Assembly (NCBI GenBank): GCA_964492065.1
Contig: CAZBHH010000004.1
Location: 83,565 to 147,564 of the forward strand
Length of the DNA stretch: 64,000 nt
Source: JADKAC01 sp964492065
GTDB taxonomy: Bacteria > Bacteroidota > Bacteroidia > Chitinophagales > BACL12
Direction: 5' to 3'
Of this stretch, positions 43,831-52,892 are shown piece by piece. Positions within the stretch are counted from its first letter, which is position 1; each line of letters opens with the position of its first letter. The notes under the pieces are model-generated. The model did not search any database, was not told the DNA's origin, and worked only from the letters and a program-made list of their open reading frames with translations. Made by a program: the position numbers and the translations under genes.

Positions 43831-45684
43831 TTATAATTTTTTGCCGCTGATTTTTTTGTATTGTTCCAGCATTTCCAGAAAGTCCGCCCTGAACCCGTTT
43901 TTATCCGTACCGGTGGCGCTTTCAGCCAATTGTTTTACCTGTATCAGGTCCGCATTACCCTTAAATTGAGAATTGCGGAGGACTAACCCAAATTCCGCTA
44001 CCGCTGCCGCCCATCTGAACGACTCGCTCGCCTTTGTATAATTGCCGTGACTATACGGTATAGAAACGTAAATTTCCTTGTTGACCGATTGCTTTGCGGA
44101 TTGTGGCTCTTTGTATTTAATGTGAAGCTGTAATAATTCTTTATTGTCCGAATTCACGATTTCGCCTGCGGGTATTACTTCGTACAATGCGGTTACCGTA
44201 TGGCCCGCACCTAACTCACCTGCATCGGTTTTATTTTTATCGAACTCCGCATCAGTCAGCATGCGGTTTTCATAACCTATCAGGCGATACGCTTTGGCGT
44301 ATTGCGGATTAAAGACCGCTTCGATTTTCACATCTCTGGCGATGGCGAACAGCGTGGCGCCCATTTCCTGTACCAACACTTTTTCCGCATCATTCGGCGA
44401 GCCCACATAAGCGTAATTCCCGTTGCCCTTGTCGGCGAGTATCTCCAGTTTACCATCCTGCAAATTATCCATACCATAGCCGAGAGCGGTTAAATAAATA
44501 CCTGTTTTGCGCCTGGCGGCAATAAACGACAACAGTTCGGCATCGGAGGAAAAACCCACATTGAAATCGCCATCCGTTGCCATAATAACCCGGTTGTTGC
44601 CATCTTTAATAAAATACTTATTTGCGATATCGTAGGCCATTTTCAACCCGGCAGCGCCTGCTGTAGAGCCTTCTGCCTGCAGGGAGCCGATTGTTTTCAT
44701 TATCGTCATGCCGTCGTCGCCCGGTATGTTTTCGAGCAATACGCTTGCCTCATCGCGATAAATGACAATGGAAACTTTATCTTTTGACCGCAGTTGCCGC
44801 ACCAGTGTGCGAAAGCTCTGTTTCACCAAAGGCAATTTATCGCTGCTTCCCATGCTGCCGCTCACATCTATTAAAAACACGAGATTGGAGGCGGGCAAAC
44901 CTTCGTTGATAATCTCACGACCCTGCAATCCGATATGCACCAGCAAATGCCCGGGATTCCACGGGCAGGCAGCCGTTTCGCTATACACGCCAAAGGCATC
45001 GGTATTGACAGGCTGCGGATATCCGTAATCGAAATAATTCAACATTTCTTCGATGCGCACCGCTCCGGCAGGCGGCGTAATCCCATGCATGATCATCCGG
45101 CGGATAATCGTATAAAAAGCCTGGTCCACATCGGCCGAAAACGTGGAGTTTGGTTTGTCCTGCACCAGCACAAAATCCCGCTCTGGGATAAACGGATAAT
45201 ACTGCCCCTGAAATTCCTCCTTGGGCGTTTCGCTTTCCTGTGGCACTTCGATGATCTGCGCATAGGCATAGGGATTGGTTACCGGGTCTGCCCAGAGATG
45301 AATGGGCTCGGCAAAAACTTCGCCGTCGCCGATGGCGATATTTAACTGCGTAACCATTCCCGCCTGTATCTGCACATTTTTTATTTCATTGTTGGTGAGC
45401 TTCCCGCCTTTTTTTGAAAACAGGACATCAAACGTAGTTGGCTTCATATTGTCGTACATATACTTGCCGCTCGCATTCGTGCTTTGGGCGGTTAGTATGT
45501 TGCCATTTTGCATCAATATGACATTTACGCCTCCGATAGCTTCACCCGTAAAAGCGTCGGTTACTTTTCCCTGCAATATACCCGTAGTGGGTTGTGCCGT
45601 GGTTGTTCCCGTTTGTAGGAGTAAGGCACTTAACAATATGCATGCACCTAAGGTGGAAAATCTATTGCACAACAGTGGTATCAT
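43831..45684 (-). CDS. Secreted VWA protein (YfbK-like) with carboxypeptidase-regulatory domain
   Basis: A 617-residue protein. A signal peptide (about 1-30) is followed by a carboxypeptidase-regulatory-like beta domain (about 34-118; GILQGKVTDAFTGEAIGGVNV), the VWA-associated N-terminal domain (about 163-225; FSADVDQAFYTIIRRMI, VRIEEMLNYFDYGYP), a VWA domain (about 267-430) with an intact MIDAS (D273-V-S275-G-S277), and a C-terminal DUF3520-like domain (about 430-610). E. coli YfbK has the same VWA layout. The added regulatory domain is typical of Bacteroidota envelope proteins. The role is unknown; ligand binding through the MIDAS metal is expected. Confidence 0.87.
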   Translation of the reverse strand: MIPLLCNRFSTLGACILLSALLLQTGTTTAQPTTGILQGKVTDAFTGEAIGGVNVILMQNGNILTAQSTNASGKYMYDNMKPTTFDVLFSKKGGKLTNNEIKNVQIQAGMVTQLNIAIGDGEVFAEPIHLWADPVTNPYAYAQIIEVPQESETPKEEFQGQYYPFIPERDFVLVQDKPNSTFSADVDQAFYTIIRRMIMHGITPPAGAVRIEEMLNYFDYGYPQPVNTDAFGVYSETAACPWNPGHLLVHIGLQGREIINEGLPASNLVFLIDVSGSMGSSDKLPLVKQSFRTLVRQLRSKDKVSIVIYRDEASVLLENIPGDDGMTIMKTIGSLQAEGSTAGAAGLKMAYDIANKYFIKDGNNRVIMATDGDFNVGFSSDAELLSFIAARRKTGIYLTALGYGMDNLQDGKLEILADKGNGNYAYVGSPNDAEKVLVQEMGATLFAIARDVKIEAVFNPQYAKAYRLIGYENRMLTDAEFDKNKTDAGELGAGHTVTALYEVIPAGEIVNSDNKELLQLHIKYKEPQSAKQSVNKEIYVSIPYSHGNYTKASESFRWAAAVAEFGLVLRNSQFKGNADLIQVKQLAESATGTDKNGFRADFLEMLEQYKKISGKKL

Positions 45685-46058
45685 AGGCCTGTAAATTAAG
45701 TGGTTGGCGCAATGTGTCGCCCCTAAAACACGAAACCGGTATTTATTATTGTTCGAGCTTTGCGTTTAATAAACCTGGAGTTTTGGCGTTGTGAAAAAAC
45801 TATTATAACAGCATTGAAGTTAAATACCACTGTAAGTGGGACGATTATTAAACGGTGCATTTTTCTGTCTATACGCTCCATTGGTTTTGAGGTATTACAC
45901 GGCGATTTCTCCTTGTTGCAAAGCGCTCAGGATGCCCATCCCGCCTTTTAACTATCCGCGGTTGCAAAAGCCCGGCATGTTGTGGGCTCAGGCGCTCACC
46001 TCATTTTTTCCGGTATTTCCCTTTTCAAACCGCTATCTTTGCTACAAATAAACTGCAA
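45685..46058. other. Intergenic stretch between divergent VWA and tatA genes
   Basis: 374 nt with no supported gene. It holds the tatA -7 element at 46034-46041. The rest shows no strong hairpin, tRNA-like fold or conserved-looking frame; a 63-codon frame at 45760 has no recognisable features. Confidence 0.6.
46034..46041 (+). promoter_or_regulatory. tatA -7 element
   Basis: TATCTTTG, 17 nt before the tatA ATG. There is no -33 TTG at standard spacing. Confidence 0.5.
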
Positions 46059-46271
46059 ATGAATACAGTCCTTTTGCTAAGTATGCCTAGCGGTATGGAG
46101 TGGGTTATTATACTCTTTGCAATACTATTGTTATTCGGTGGCCGCAAAATCCCCGAGCTCATGAAGGGTTTAGGTAAGGGTATCCGCGAATTCAACGATG
46201 CCAAGAAAAATGTCTCCAAAGAAATCCAGGAGGGCATGAAAGAAGAACCCAAAAAAACGGAAGAGAAGTAA
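46059..46271 (+). CDS. tatA: Twin-arginine translocase subunit TatA/TatE
   Basis: A 70-residue single-span membrane protein. The membrane helix (about 13-28, MEWVIILFAILLLFGG) is followed at once by the amphipathic helix with the family signature FGGRKIPELMKGLGKGIREF, and then a charged tail. TatA oligomers form the pathway for folded twin-arginine substrates together with TatC, which is not in the window. It is 10 nt before gatA and probably the first gene of a tatA-gatA unit. Confidence 0.95.
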   Translation: MNTVLLLSMPSGMEWVIILFAILLLFGGRKIPELMKGLGKGIREFNDAKKNVSKEIQEGMKEEPKKTEEK

Positions 46272-46281
46272 GCGCTTCCCT

Positions 46282-47706
46282 ATGTTGCCATTTCAGAATC
46301 TACAACAGGTGCAGAATGCCTTGCGTGCCGGTGAGGTTACTTGTGTCCAATTGGTACAGCACTATATTGCACAATGTCATGCATACACACATCTCAACGC
46401 CTTTCTCGAAGTCTTTGAAACCGATGCGCTCGCCCGGGCAGAGGCAATTGACAAAAAAATAAAAGCGGGCGAGCCTTTGGGGAAGCTCTTCGGATTGGTG
46501 ATTGCTGTGAAGGATGTCTTTTGTATAAAAGGCAAAAAAGTTACGGCTTCATCGCATATTCTCGACAATTTTACATCGCTGTACGATGCTACGGTGATCG
46601 AGCGATTAGCCCAGGCGGACGCCATTTTTATCGGCCGCACCAATTGCGATGAATTTGCCATGGGTTCCAGCAATGAAAACTCCTGTTTCGGGCCGGTAAA
46701 GAATTTTCTGGATGAGAGTAAAGTGCCCGGCGGCTCTTCGGGCGGGTCGGCAGTAGCCGTGCAGGCCGGCTTATGTATGGCAGCTCTCGGGACAGACACC
46801 GGCGGCTCCATTCGCCAGCCGGCATCGTTTACCGGTACCGTTGGCTTTAAACCGACCTATGGCCGGGTTTCCCGTTATGGAATGATTGCCTATGCCTCTT
46901 CTTTCGACCAATGCGGCACTTTCACCACCAATGCCTATGATGCCGCTGTTATTTTGGAGGTAATTGCCGGCCAGGATAACTTCGACAGCACCACCGTCAA
47001 TATACCGGTGCCGGCGATGCGTTCCGGATTGCAGGATGACCGTAAATTAAAAATTGCCTATTACCCGCAGGCCTTGCAGCACGAAAAAGTAGATGCCGAA
47101 ATACGCAATGCCATGGAGGCTCTTATCGCACGTTTAGCCGATGACGGGCATACGGTAACGCCCGTTGATTTTGATTTCCTCGATTACGCTGTTCCCACGT
47201 ATTACGTACTCACGACGGCCGAGGCCAGCAGTAACCTTTCCCGATACAGCGGTTTACATTTTGGGTATCGCAACCGGGATGCAGCCACGCTGGAGGAGGT
47301 ACTGCGCAAATCCAGGACGGAAGGCTTCGGACGTGAAGTGAAGCGCCGGATCATGTTAGGGACGTTTGTGTTAAGCGCCGGGTATTACGATGCCTACTAC
47401 GCTCATGCACAAAAAGTGAGGCGCAAAATAAAGGAAGAAACGGAAGCCATACTCAAATCCTTCGATTGTATTTTGCTGCCGACCACGCCGACTACTGCCT
47501 TCGGGCTCAATGAAATTGCCGACCCGATTGAAATGTATCTGGCCGACAGATTTACCGTCCAGGCCAATATTGCCGGGCTGCCCGCCGTGTCTGTACCATT
47601 ATTTAGACATAGTAACGGCATGCCCTTTGGCGCCCAGATCATCGGTAAACTCTTTGGGGAAGATACCCTGCTCAACGTGACAGACCAGTTGATGCGCAAT
47701 TATTAA
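46282..47706 (+). CDS. gatA: Asp-tRNA(Asn)/Glu-tRNA(Gln) amidotransferase subunit A
   Basis: The 474-residue amidase subunit of GatCAB, which releases ammonia from glutamine for transamidation of mischarged tRNAs. The amidase catalytic triad is present: Lys77 (VIAVKDVF), cis-Ser152 in GGSSGGS, and the nucleophile Ser176 in GTDTGGSIRQP. The length equals the family norm. GatB and GatC are encoded elsewhere. Since asnS is present and no glnS is seen here, the complex may serve mainly to make Gln-tRNA. Confidence 0.96.
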   Translation: MLPFQNLQQVQNALRAGEVTCVQLVQHYIAQCHAYTHLNAFLEVFETDALARAEAIDKKIKAGEPLGKLFGLVIAVKDVFCIKGKKVTASSHILDNFTSLYDATVIERLAQADAIFIGRTNCDEFAMGSSNENSCFGPVKNFLDESKVPGGSSGGSAVAVQAGLCMAALGTDTGGSIRQPASFTGTVGFKPTYGRVSRYGMIAYASSFDQCGTFTTNAYDAAVILEVIAGQDNFDSTTVNIPVPAMRSGLQDDRKLKIAYYPQALQHEKVDAEIRNAMEALIARLADDGHTVTPVDFDFLDYAVPTYYVLTTAEASSNLSRYSGLHFGYRNRDAATLEEVLRKSRTEGFGREVKRRIMLGTFVLSAGYYDAYYAHAQKVRRKIKEETEAILKSFDCILLPTTPTTAFGLNEIADPIEMYLADRFTVQANIAGLPAVSVPLFRHSNGMPFGAQIIGKLFGEDTLLNVTDQLMRNY

Positions 47707-47810
47707 AATTCTGTTGTTGAAAATGTAAAAATGTGGGATAGATAAAATATTGCCATAAATTTATAGTTTTAACAATTCACACATAATAAACATTTCTTTA
47801 ACTGATTTGC

Positions 47811-49373
47811 ATGCCGATGAACAGAAAAATTTTTGCCTTAGCGATACTTTGCAGTGCGATTGGATTTTCCCGGGCAGATGCTTCCATCACCGATACGACA
47901 ATTCAAAAAGCCTATGTATTGAATACACCCGATCCGGAAGTGTCGCAGATGGACAGCCTGATTGAAGCGCTTTTTTCCACCAACCCCGCATGGGAGTTCG
48001 ATGCCGCAGAATACAGTGCGGAAAGTATGAACCCCTATGATACCGTGCGTTTTAGTCCCGATGTGTATAAAGAGCGGCTGGCAAAAATTTCCACCAATAT
48101 ACCGCTGGTTTACAATTCCCAGGTACAGGCATTTATTGACCTCTACACGGTTAAAAAACGCGGTAAAGTTTCCCAGATGCTCACCCTGAGCCAACAGTAT
48201 TTCCCGATGTTTGAGGAAGAACTCGACCGCAATGGCATGCCTATAGAGTTGAAGTATGTGCCCGTTATCGAATCTGCATTGAATACGCATGCAGTTTCAA
48301 AAGCCGGAGCTACTGGCCTTTGGCAAATGATGTACGGTACCGGCAAATTGATGGGGTTAAAAATTGATACCTATGTGGATGAACGCCGGGATCCTTTACT
48401 CGCCACCAAGGCGGGTGTAGCTTACCTCAAATACCTCTATGATATTTATGGCGACTGGCTGTTGGCAATCGGCGCTTATAATTGCGGGCCGGGAAATATG
48501 AATAAGGCTATCCGCAGAGCCGGTGGCGGTGATGACCTCACATTTTGGGACCTTTGGGATTACCTGCCCAGGGAAACGAGAAGCTATGTGCCGATTTTTA
48601 TTGCGGCTACCTATACGTTCGAATACCATAAAGAACACAATATCGTCCCGGAATCATTCGGGTACACTTATCAAATGGTGGACACGGTGTTTATCACGAA
48701 AAAAATGACGGTGGAACAGTTAGCGGGCTTTGTCAATATGAGCGCCGACGAAATTCAGTTATACAATCCCGCATTAAAAACAAAAACCATCCCGGGATAC
48801 CCCATCGCCTATCCGGTACGCCTGCCGATGGAGGCTATTGCCATGTATTATGCGAATGCAACCGAATTGTATGCAAGTCTTGAAAAACCGGTTCAGGAAA
48901 ATATTGCCGCAAACAACAACACTGCTGCAGAAGAAACAGCGGAAACCGTTGGGTCATCCGAACCGGTAAAGATTTATTACTCCGTGAAAAAAGGCGATAA
49001 TCTCGGATATATTTCGGATTGGTTTGATTGTACGGTTGCCGACCTGAAGAGGTGGAATCATTTAAAGAGCACCCGCATTGTCCCGGGTCAAAAACTAAAA
49101 GTGGAAGTTCCGGGCAATAAACAACAGTATTATGCTGAAATCAACGGAATGACGATGGCTGAAAAACAAAAGTTAACCGACGTGCAAATCGTGGGAACCG
49201 ATGCACCCAAAAGCGAACCGCAATTTGTTTTCTATACCGTAAAATCCGGAGACACCTTATGGGGCATCTCAAAAAAATACCCTGAAAACAGTATCGATAA
49301 AATTCGGGAAATGAATGACCTCAGCCAAAACGAAACACTGAAAGTGGGAGATAAAATAAAGCTTGTCAAATAA
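47811..49373 (+). CDS. Membrane-bound lytic murein transglycosylase with two LysM domains (MltD-like)
   Basis: A 520-residue periplasmic enzyme that cuts the glycan strands of peptidoglycan, leaving 1,6-anhydro ends. A signal peptide (ending SRADA) precedes the SLT domain (about 145-270), with catalytic Glu in YVPVIESALN and the family motifs KAGATGLWQMM and AIGAYNCGPGN. Two LysM peptidoglycan-binding modules follow at about 387-432 (YYSVKKGDNLGYIS) and 471-519 (FYTVKSGDTLWGIS). E. coli MltD has this layout. The stop overlaps the start of the DUF4837 gene by 1 nt (TAATG). Confidence 0.93.
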   Translation: MPMNRKIFALAILCSAIGFSRADASITDTTIQKAYVLNTPDPEVSQMDSLIEALFSTNPAWEFDAAEYSAESMNPYDTVRFSPDVYKERLAKISTNIPLVYNSQVQAFIDLYTVKKRGKVSQMLTLSQQYFPMFEEELDRNGMPIELKYVPVIESALNTHAVSKAGATGLWQMMYGTGKLMGLKIDTYVDERRDPLLATKAGVAYLKYLYDIYGDWLLAIGAYNCGPGNMNKAIRRAGGGDDLTFWDLWDYLPRETRSYVPIFIAATYTFEYHKEHNIVPESFGYTYQMVDTVFITKKMTVEQLAGFVNMSADEIQLYNPALKTKTIPGYPIAYPVRLPMEAIAMYYANATELYASLEKPVQENIAANNNTAAEETAETVGSSEPVKIYYSVKKGDNLGYISDWFDCTVADLKRWNHLKSTRIVPGQKLKVEVPGNKQQYYAEINGMTMAEKQKLTDVQIVGTDAPKSEPQFVFYTVKSGDTLWGISKKYPENSIDKIREMNDLSQNETLKVGDKIKLVK

Positions 49374-50431
49374 TGCGACCAGCAGTTCCGTTCATCGGGT
49401 TGTTCAGTGTATTAGTTTTTTTTATCACCTGTAAACCTTCGGAAAATCCAACCTTGCCGTATTCTGTCGGCGGTGTAGATGAAATGGTAGTGGTATTGGA
49501 AAAAGTGGACTCTGCCTCTGCCCTGTTTCTCACATTGGATTCAACCCTCGGACGTACTTACGGAGGTACGCCACAACCCGAACACCGGTTTAATATTTTA
49601 TACACCGACCTGCAGGGATTGAATGCAACATTTGTGCGCCATCGCAATATTGTATTTATTGGCTCCTTTAGCAGACAGTCCGAATACACGACTTTTATTT
49701 CCAATTTAATCGGCGAACAAAATAAGGGTAAGGTTTTAAATGCGAACTCCACTTTCTTTTTGACAAGGGAAAACCTGTGGAGCCGGCCTCAATACGTGGA
49801 AATTATTGTCGCTGCAAATGATTCTTTGTTGATTTCGGGTATTGACAATACACTTAACTCGTTAATTGACAGAACATCCGAGCGGGAACTATTAAAAATC
49901 CGCAACAATCAGTATCTGCCGGGCGATAATAAAGAAGTGGAAGCGCTGCTGCGGGATAAGCATAAAATTCAAATGCGCATCCCCTCTGATTTTAAAATGC
50001 TGCAATCCTCCAACGGCAATTTTATTTTCCTGCGCAAATCCACTATCGACCAGAGTACTGCTATCATGATTTGGTATGAGCCATATCGCAGCGCCGCTCA
50101 ACTGACACCCGAATACGCCATTAAAAAACGGGACAGCCTCGGCACCCTGTATGAAAGCAGCAAGGTGCCTGAATCCTATATGATTAGCGAACACCGCCTT
50201 CCCTTTATAGTTGATACCATAAATTACAACGGCAGTTTTTGTATCGAGACCAGGGGCTTGTGGCGATTGGTAAATGACTTTATGGGCGGATCATTTATTA
50301 ACTACTGGATATACGATGAAAAGAATAACCGGGTGATCTACCTGGACGGATACACCTATGCCCCCGACTTGAAGAAACGGCCGATTATCCGCGAGCTGCA
50401 ATCGATTCTCACCACAATGGAAACACTTTAA
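49373..50431 (+). CDS. DUF4837 family lipoprotein
   Basis: A 352-residue protein with an N-terminal signal peptide and a lipobox-like FITC (Cys20), followed by the DUF4837 domain. Segments such as VGGVDEMVVVLEK, EHRFNILYTDL, IVFIGSF, GSFCIETRGLWRLVNDFMGGSF and GYTYAPDLKKRP look typical of the family. No function is known. It is translationally coupled to the lytic transglycosylase (TAATG), and I recall this pairing as common in Bacteroidota, which suggests a role in cell-wall turnover. Confidence 0.85.
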   Translation: MRPAVPFIGLFSVLVFFITCKPSENPTLPYSVGGVDEMVVVLEKVDSASALFLTLDSTLGRTYGGTPQPEHRFNILYTDLQGLNATFVRHRNIVFIGSFSRQSEYTTFISNLIGEQNKGKVLNANSTFFLTRENLWSRPQYVEIIVAANDSLLISGIDNTLNSLIDRTSERELLKIRNNQYLPGDNKEVEALLRDKHKIQMRIPSDFKMLQSSNGNFIFLRKSTIDQSTAIMIWYEPYRSAAQLTPEYAIKKRDSLGTLYESSKVPESYMISEHRLPFIVDTINYNGSFCIETRGLWRLVNDFMGGSFINYWIYDEKNNRVIYLDGYTYAPDLKKRPIIRELQSILTTMETL

Positions 50432-50436
50432 TGATA

Positions 50437-50478
50437 TCGCAATTGCGAGAAATTTACCCGGATTTTCACCGGCCGGTG
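50437..50478. repeat. Two 12-bp perfect palindromes in a convergent gap
   Basis: TCGCAATTGCGA at 50437-50448 and CACCGGCCGGTG at 50467-50478 lie between the stops of DUF4837 and the glycine-rich gene. The second, followed by CATTATTTTTT, could act as a weak terminator for the plus strand. Confidence 0.45.
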
Positions 50479-50480
50479 CA

Positions 50481-52742
50481 TTATTTTTTAATCAATACCC
50501 CTCCCGTATCCGGTGCGAAATTGCGCAAAGAATACACATACGCACCCGCCGGCAGATCGGCCAGCGAAATGATAAATTCACTATTACCTGCGCTTAACTC
50601 CACTTGCCGCACTAACCTGTAATCCATCGAATAGATATTAAACACTACCGGTATTGCCAGGCTATACTGAAATTGGATAATAAGGGTACTGCTCACCGGA
50701 TTCGGAAAAATAACGGCCTGATTCGCTTTGGCATCGTCGATGGCGTCGCAAATTTCTACGGTTACCAAAACACTTGCTGTGTCGCTGCAACCTTCGGCGT
50801 TGGTACCTGTAACCGTAAACGACGTTGTTATCAGTGGCATTACTTCAATACTGCTGCAAATATCGCAGGGAATGGAAGGAGCCGGAGTCCAGGTATAAGA
50901 CAAGGCGCCGTCAGCGCTCAATACCACGCTCGTCCCGTAGCAGATGGTCGTATCATTACTGGCAGTAACTTCCGGCAAGGGTTTAACTTCTATACTTACC
51001 GTATCGGCGTCGATGCATCCCGCATTGCCGACAGTAACGATGTAATTCCCGGTTGCAGTTGCAAAAATGACGGGATTGGGAATAGTCGTATCGCTCACTC
51101 CAGTTGACGGGCTCCACTGATAGGTTGTACCGCCGCTGGCATAGCACTGAATAAAGTTTGGTCCGCACACCGAGGTATCGGGTCCGGCGCTTGCAATCAC
51201 CTGGGGTAAAATATTTACGGAGAATACGGCAGTGTCGTTGCAACCTGCCAGGTTTGTAACGGCCACGGAATAAGCAATGGAATCTTCCGGGCTGCAAAGC
51301 GGGTTGGAAATGTCAGGATTGCTCAACCATATATCCGGACTCCAATGATAGGTGACGCCGCCACCGGCTTCCAGCACAACTGAATTGCCAAAACAAACGG
51401 CTGTATCAAAATCTTCCCCCGCAAAATCACTCGTAAATAATGCATTGCTTTCAACCGGTATCCAGTCGTAAATTATTTCCCCGTAGGCGCCGTCGGTAGC
51501 GCCATTGCTGTCGCCGTAACAATCGCTCTCTTCGGTAAGAGTAGTACCTGCAATTCCGCCGGACAGGTCAGTAATCATCCCTATGGGCAGGTCACTTCCC
51601 GTGAATTTCAGCAATCCGCCCCCGCCGCCGCCGCCGGGTCCGGTACATCCATCACCGGTAATATCACTGCCGTCTCCGCCTTTTGCTTCGAGTAGTATAT
51701 CCGACTCAATTTCGGCAATATCCAGGTAAAGGGATCCTGCTGCCCCCCCGCCGCTGCCGCCATCGCCCAATACAGTTTCCGGACTTGTGCCATTGGACTT
51801 AATAGCCCAGCCGTTGCCATCTACACTTGCGGCTGTGATAAAAACAATGCCGCCGCCATTGCCGCCCGCAGTGGAATACCCGTTGTTGCCGTGGCCTGCT
51901 CCGCTGCCGCCGCCGGGGTAAATGCGGTTTTCGCTATTGGAATTATCGGGTACCACGCCGCTGATGCCTACTCCGGACCCCGGGCACGAAAACAGCGTTG
52001 CTATTCGTTCGCCACCGCCGCCTCCACTGCCTCCCATGCTGCCACCGCCGCCGCCGGCATTGTGGTCGTTGCCGCCGCCACCGCCGTTGGCGAGTTTACC
52101 CCTCCCAGCTCTTTTCCCATCGGCGACCGTTGCAATGCCCTCGCCCTTCACGGCTCCGTTTCCGGTGTCAATGCCGGTTCTGTAACCCGTCCATTCGAGA
52201 CCCAGCGGACAGGAGTCCGGATAGTTTTCGTACTCTCCTCCGCGGAACCCCTTTCCGCTGACGTCCACATCCGCCAGCAAGGTGAGTGTACCCTCTGCTA
52301 CCAGTGCGAGAATACCTCCCGTACTCCCGTCCCATGGTTTACAGGTTAGCGTACTGTCGACGATGGCATCGTCGAACACGGGTACACGCACTACCTGGAC
52401 AAATTCCGAAAAATCGTAGGCATTCGAAAGAAAGTACGTTAAATACAATGCGCCGGACTCCACATAGGCCACTTCGTTTAATTCGTATTTACCCGCTGAG
52501 CCGTAATCCGTTATGCTTCCAAAAGCGGAAGAATTAGTTTCATCGATAAGGGCGCCTTTCATTTGAACGATCAATATTTTATCGCCGGCCGAGAATGCAG
52601 ATGCATCGTCAACCAGGAGTGCATTGGAACAGGAATATCCGTTGACAGCCGCATAGTCATTGATAATGCCGCCCAAAGTCTCCTGACCACGGGCAAATGC
52701 GCAATACATGATTAACACAAACAAAAACATTGAACGCCGCAT
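50481..52742 (-). CDS. Glycine-rich secreted protein with Ig-like domains and T9SS type A sorting domain
   Basis: A 753-residue exported protein. The ATG at 52742 gives a signal peptide (ending FARGQ); a TTG three codons upstream is not needed. An N-terminal beta-rich domain (about 25-190) is followed by a Gly/Ser-rich region (about 195-400) with clusters such as GGGGGNDHNAGGGGGS and GPGGGGGGGL, similar to glycine-rich cell-surface and agglutinin-like proteins. Three Ig-like domains (about 455-680; e.g. TYQWSPSTGVSD, SYTWTPAPSIPC) and a type A sorting domain (about 680-753; FPNPVSSTLIIQF to GAYVYSLRN) complete it. The function is unknown; surface or matrix structure is plausible. The Gly codons make this stretch the most G+C-rich in the window. 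Confidence 0.83.
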   Translation of the reverse strand: MRRSMFLFVLIMYCAFARGQETLGGIINDYAAVNGYSCSNALLVDDASAFSAGDKILIVQMKGALIDETNSSAFGSITDYGSAGKYELNEVAYVESGALYLTYFLSNAYDFSEFVQVVRVPVFDDAIVDSTLTCKPWDGSTGGILALVAEGTLTLLADVDVSGKGFRGGEYENYPDSCPLGLEWTGYRTGIDTGNGAVKGEGIATVADGKRAGRGKLANGGGGGNDHNAGGGGGSMGGSGGGGGERIATLFSCPGSGVGISGVVPDNSNSENRIYPGGGSGAGHGNNGYSTAGGNGGGIVFITAASVDGNGWAIKSNGTSPETVLGDGGSGGGAAGSLYLDIAEIESDILLEAKGGDGSDITGDGCTGPGGGGGGGLLKFTGSDLPIGMITDLSGGIAGTTLTEESDCYGDSNGATDGAYGEIIYDWIPVESNALFTSDFAGEDFDTAVCFGNSVVLEAGGGVTYHWSPDIWLSNPDISNPLCSPEDSIAYSVAVTNLAGCNDTAVFSVNILPQVIASAGPDTSVCGPNFIQCYASGGTTYQWSPSTGVSDTTIPNPVIFATATGNYIVTVGNAGCIDADTVSIEVKPLPEVTASNDTTICYGTSVVLSADGALSYTWTPAPSIPCDICSSIEVMPLITTSFTVTGTNAEGCSDTASVLVTVEICDAIDDAKANQAVIFPNPVSSTLIIQFQYSLAIPVVFNIYSMDYRLVRQVELSAGNSEFIISLADLPAGAYVYSLRNFAPDTGGVLIKK

Positions 52743-52892
52743 ACTGTGCAATTATAGAGGTTAAATGAATAGTCAGTGCGGTAAAATACCTTTTACTTAA
52801 GTCGATGTGATGTTCTTCACCGTATAAAATTGATTCAATAAATTGAGATTAACTATTTCAATTACTTAATTTCACCACATAAATTTACGGTT

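Noticed and set aside
51891..52349. Pro/Ala/His-rich open frames on the plus strand
   Set aside because: They are antisense shadows of the glycine-rich region of the T9SS protein at 50481-52742.
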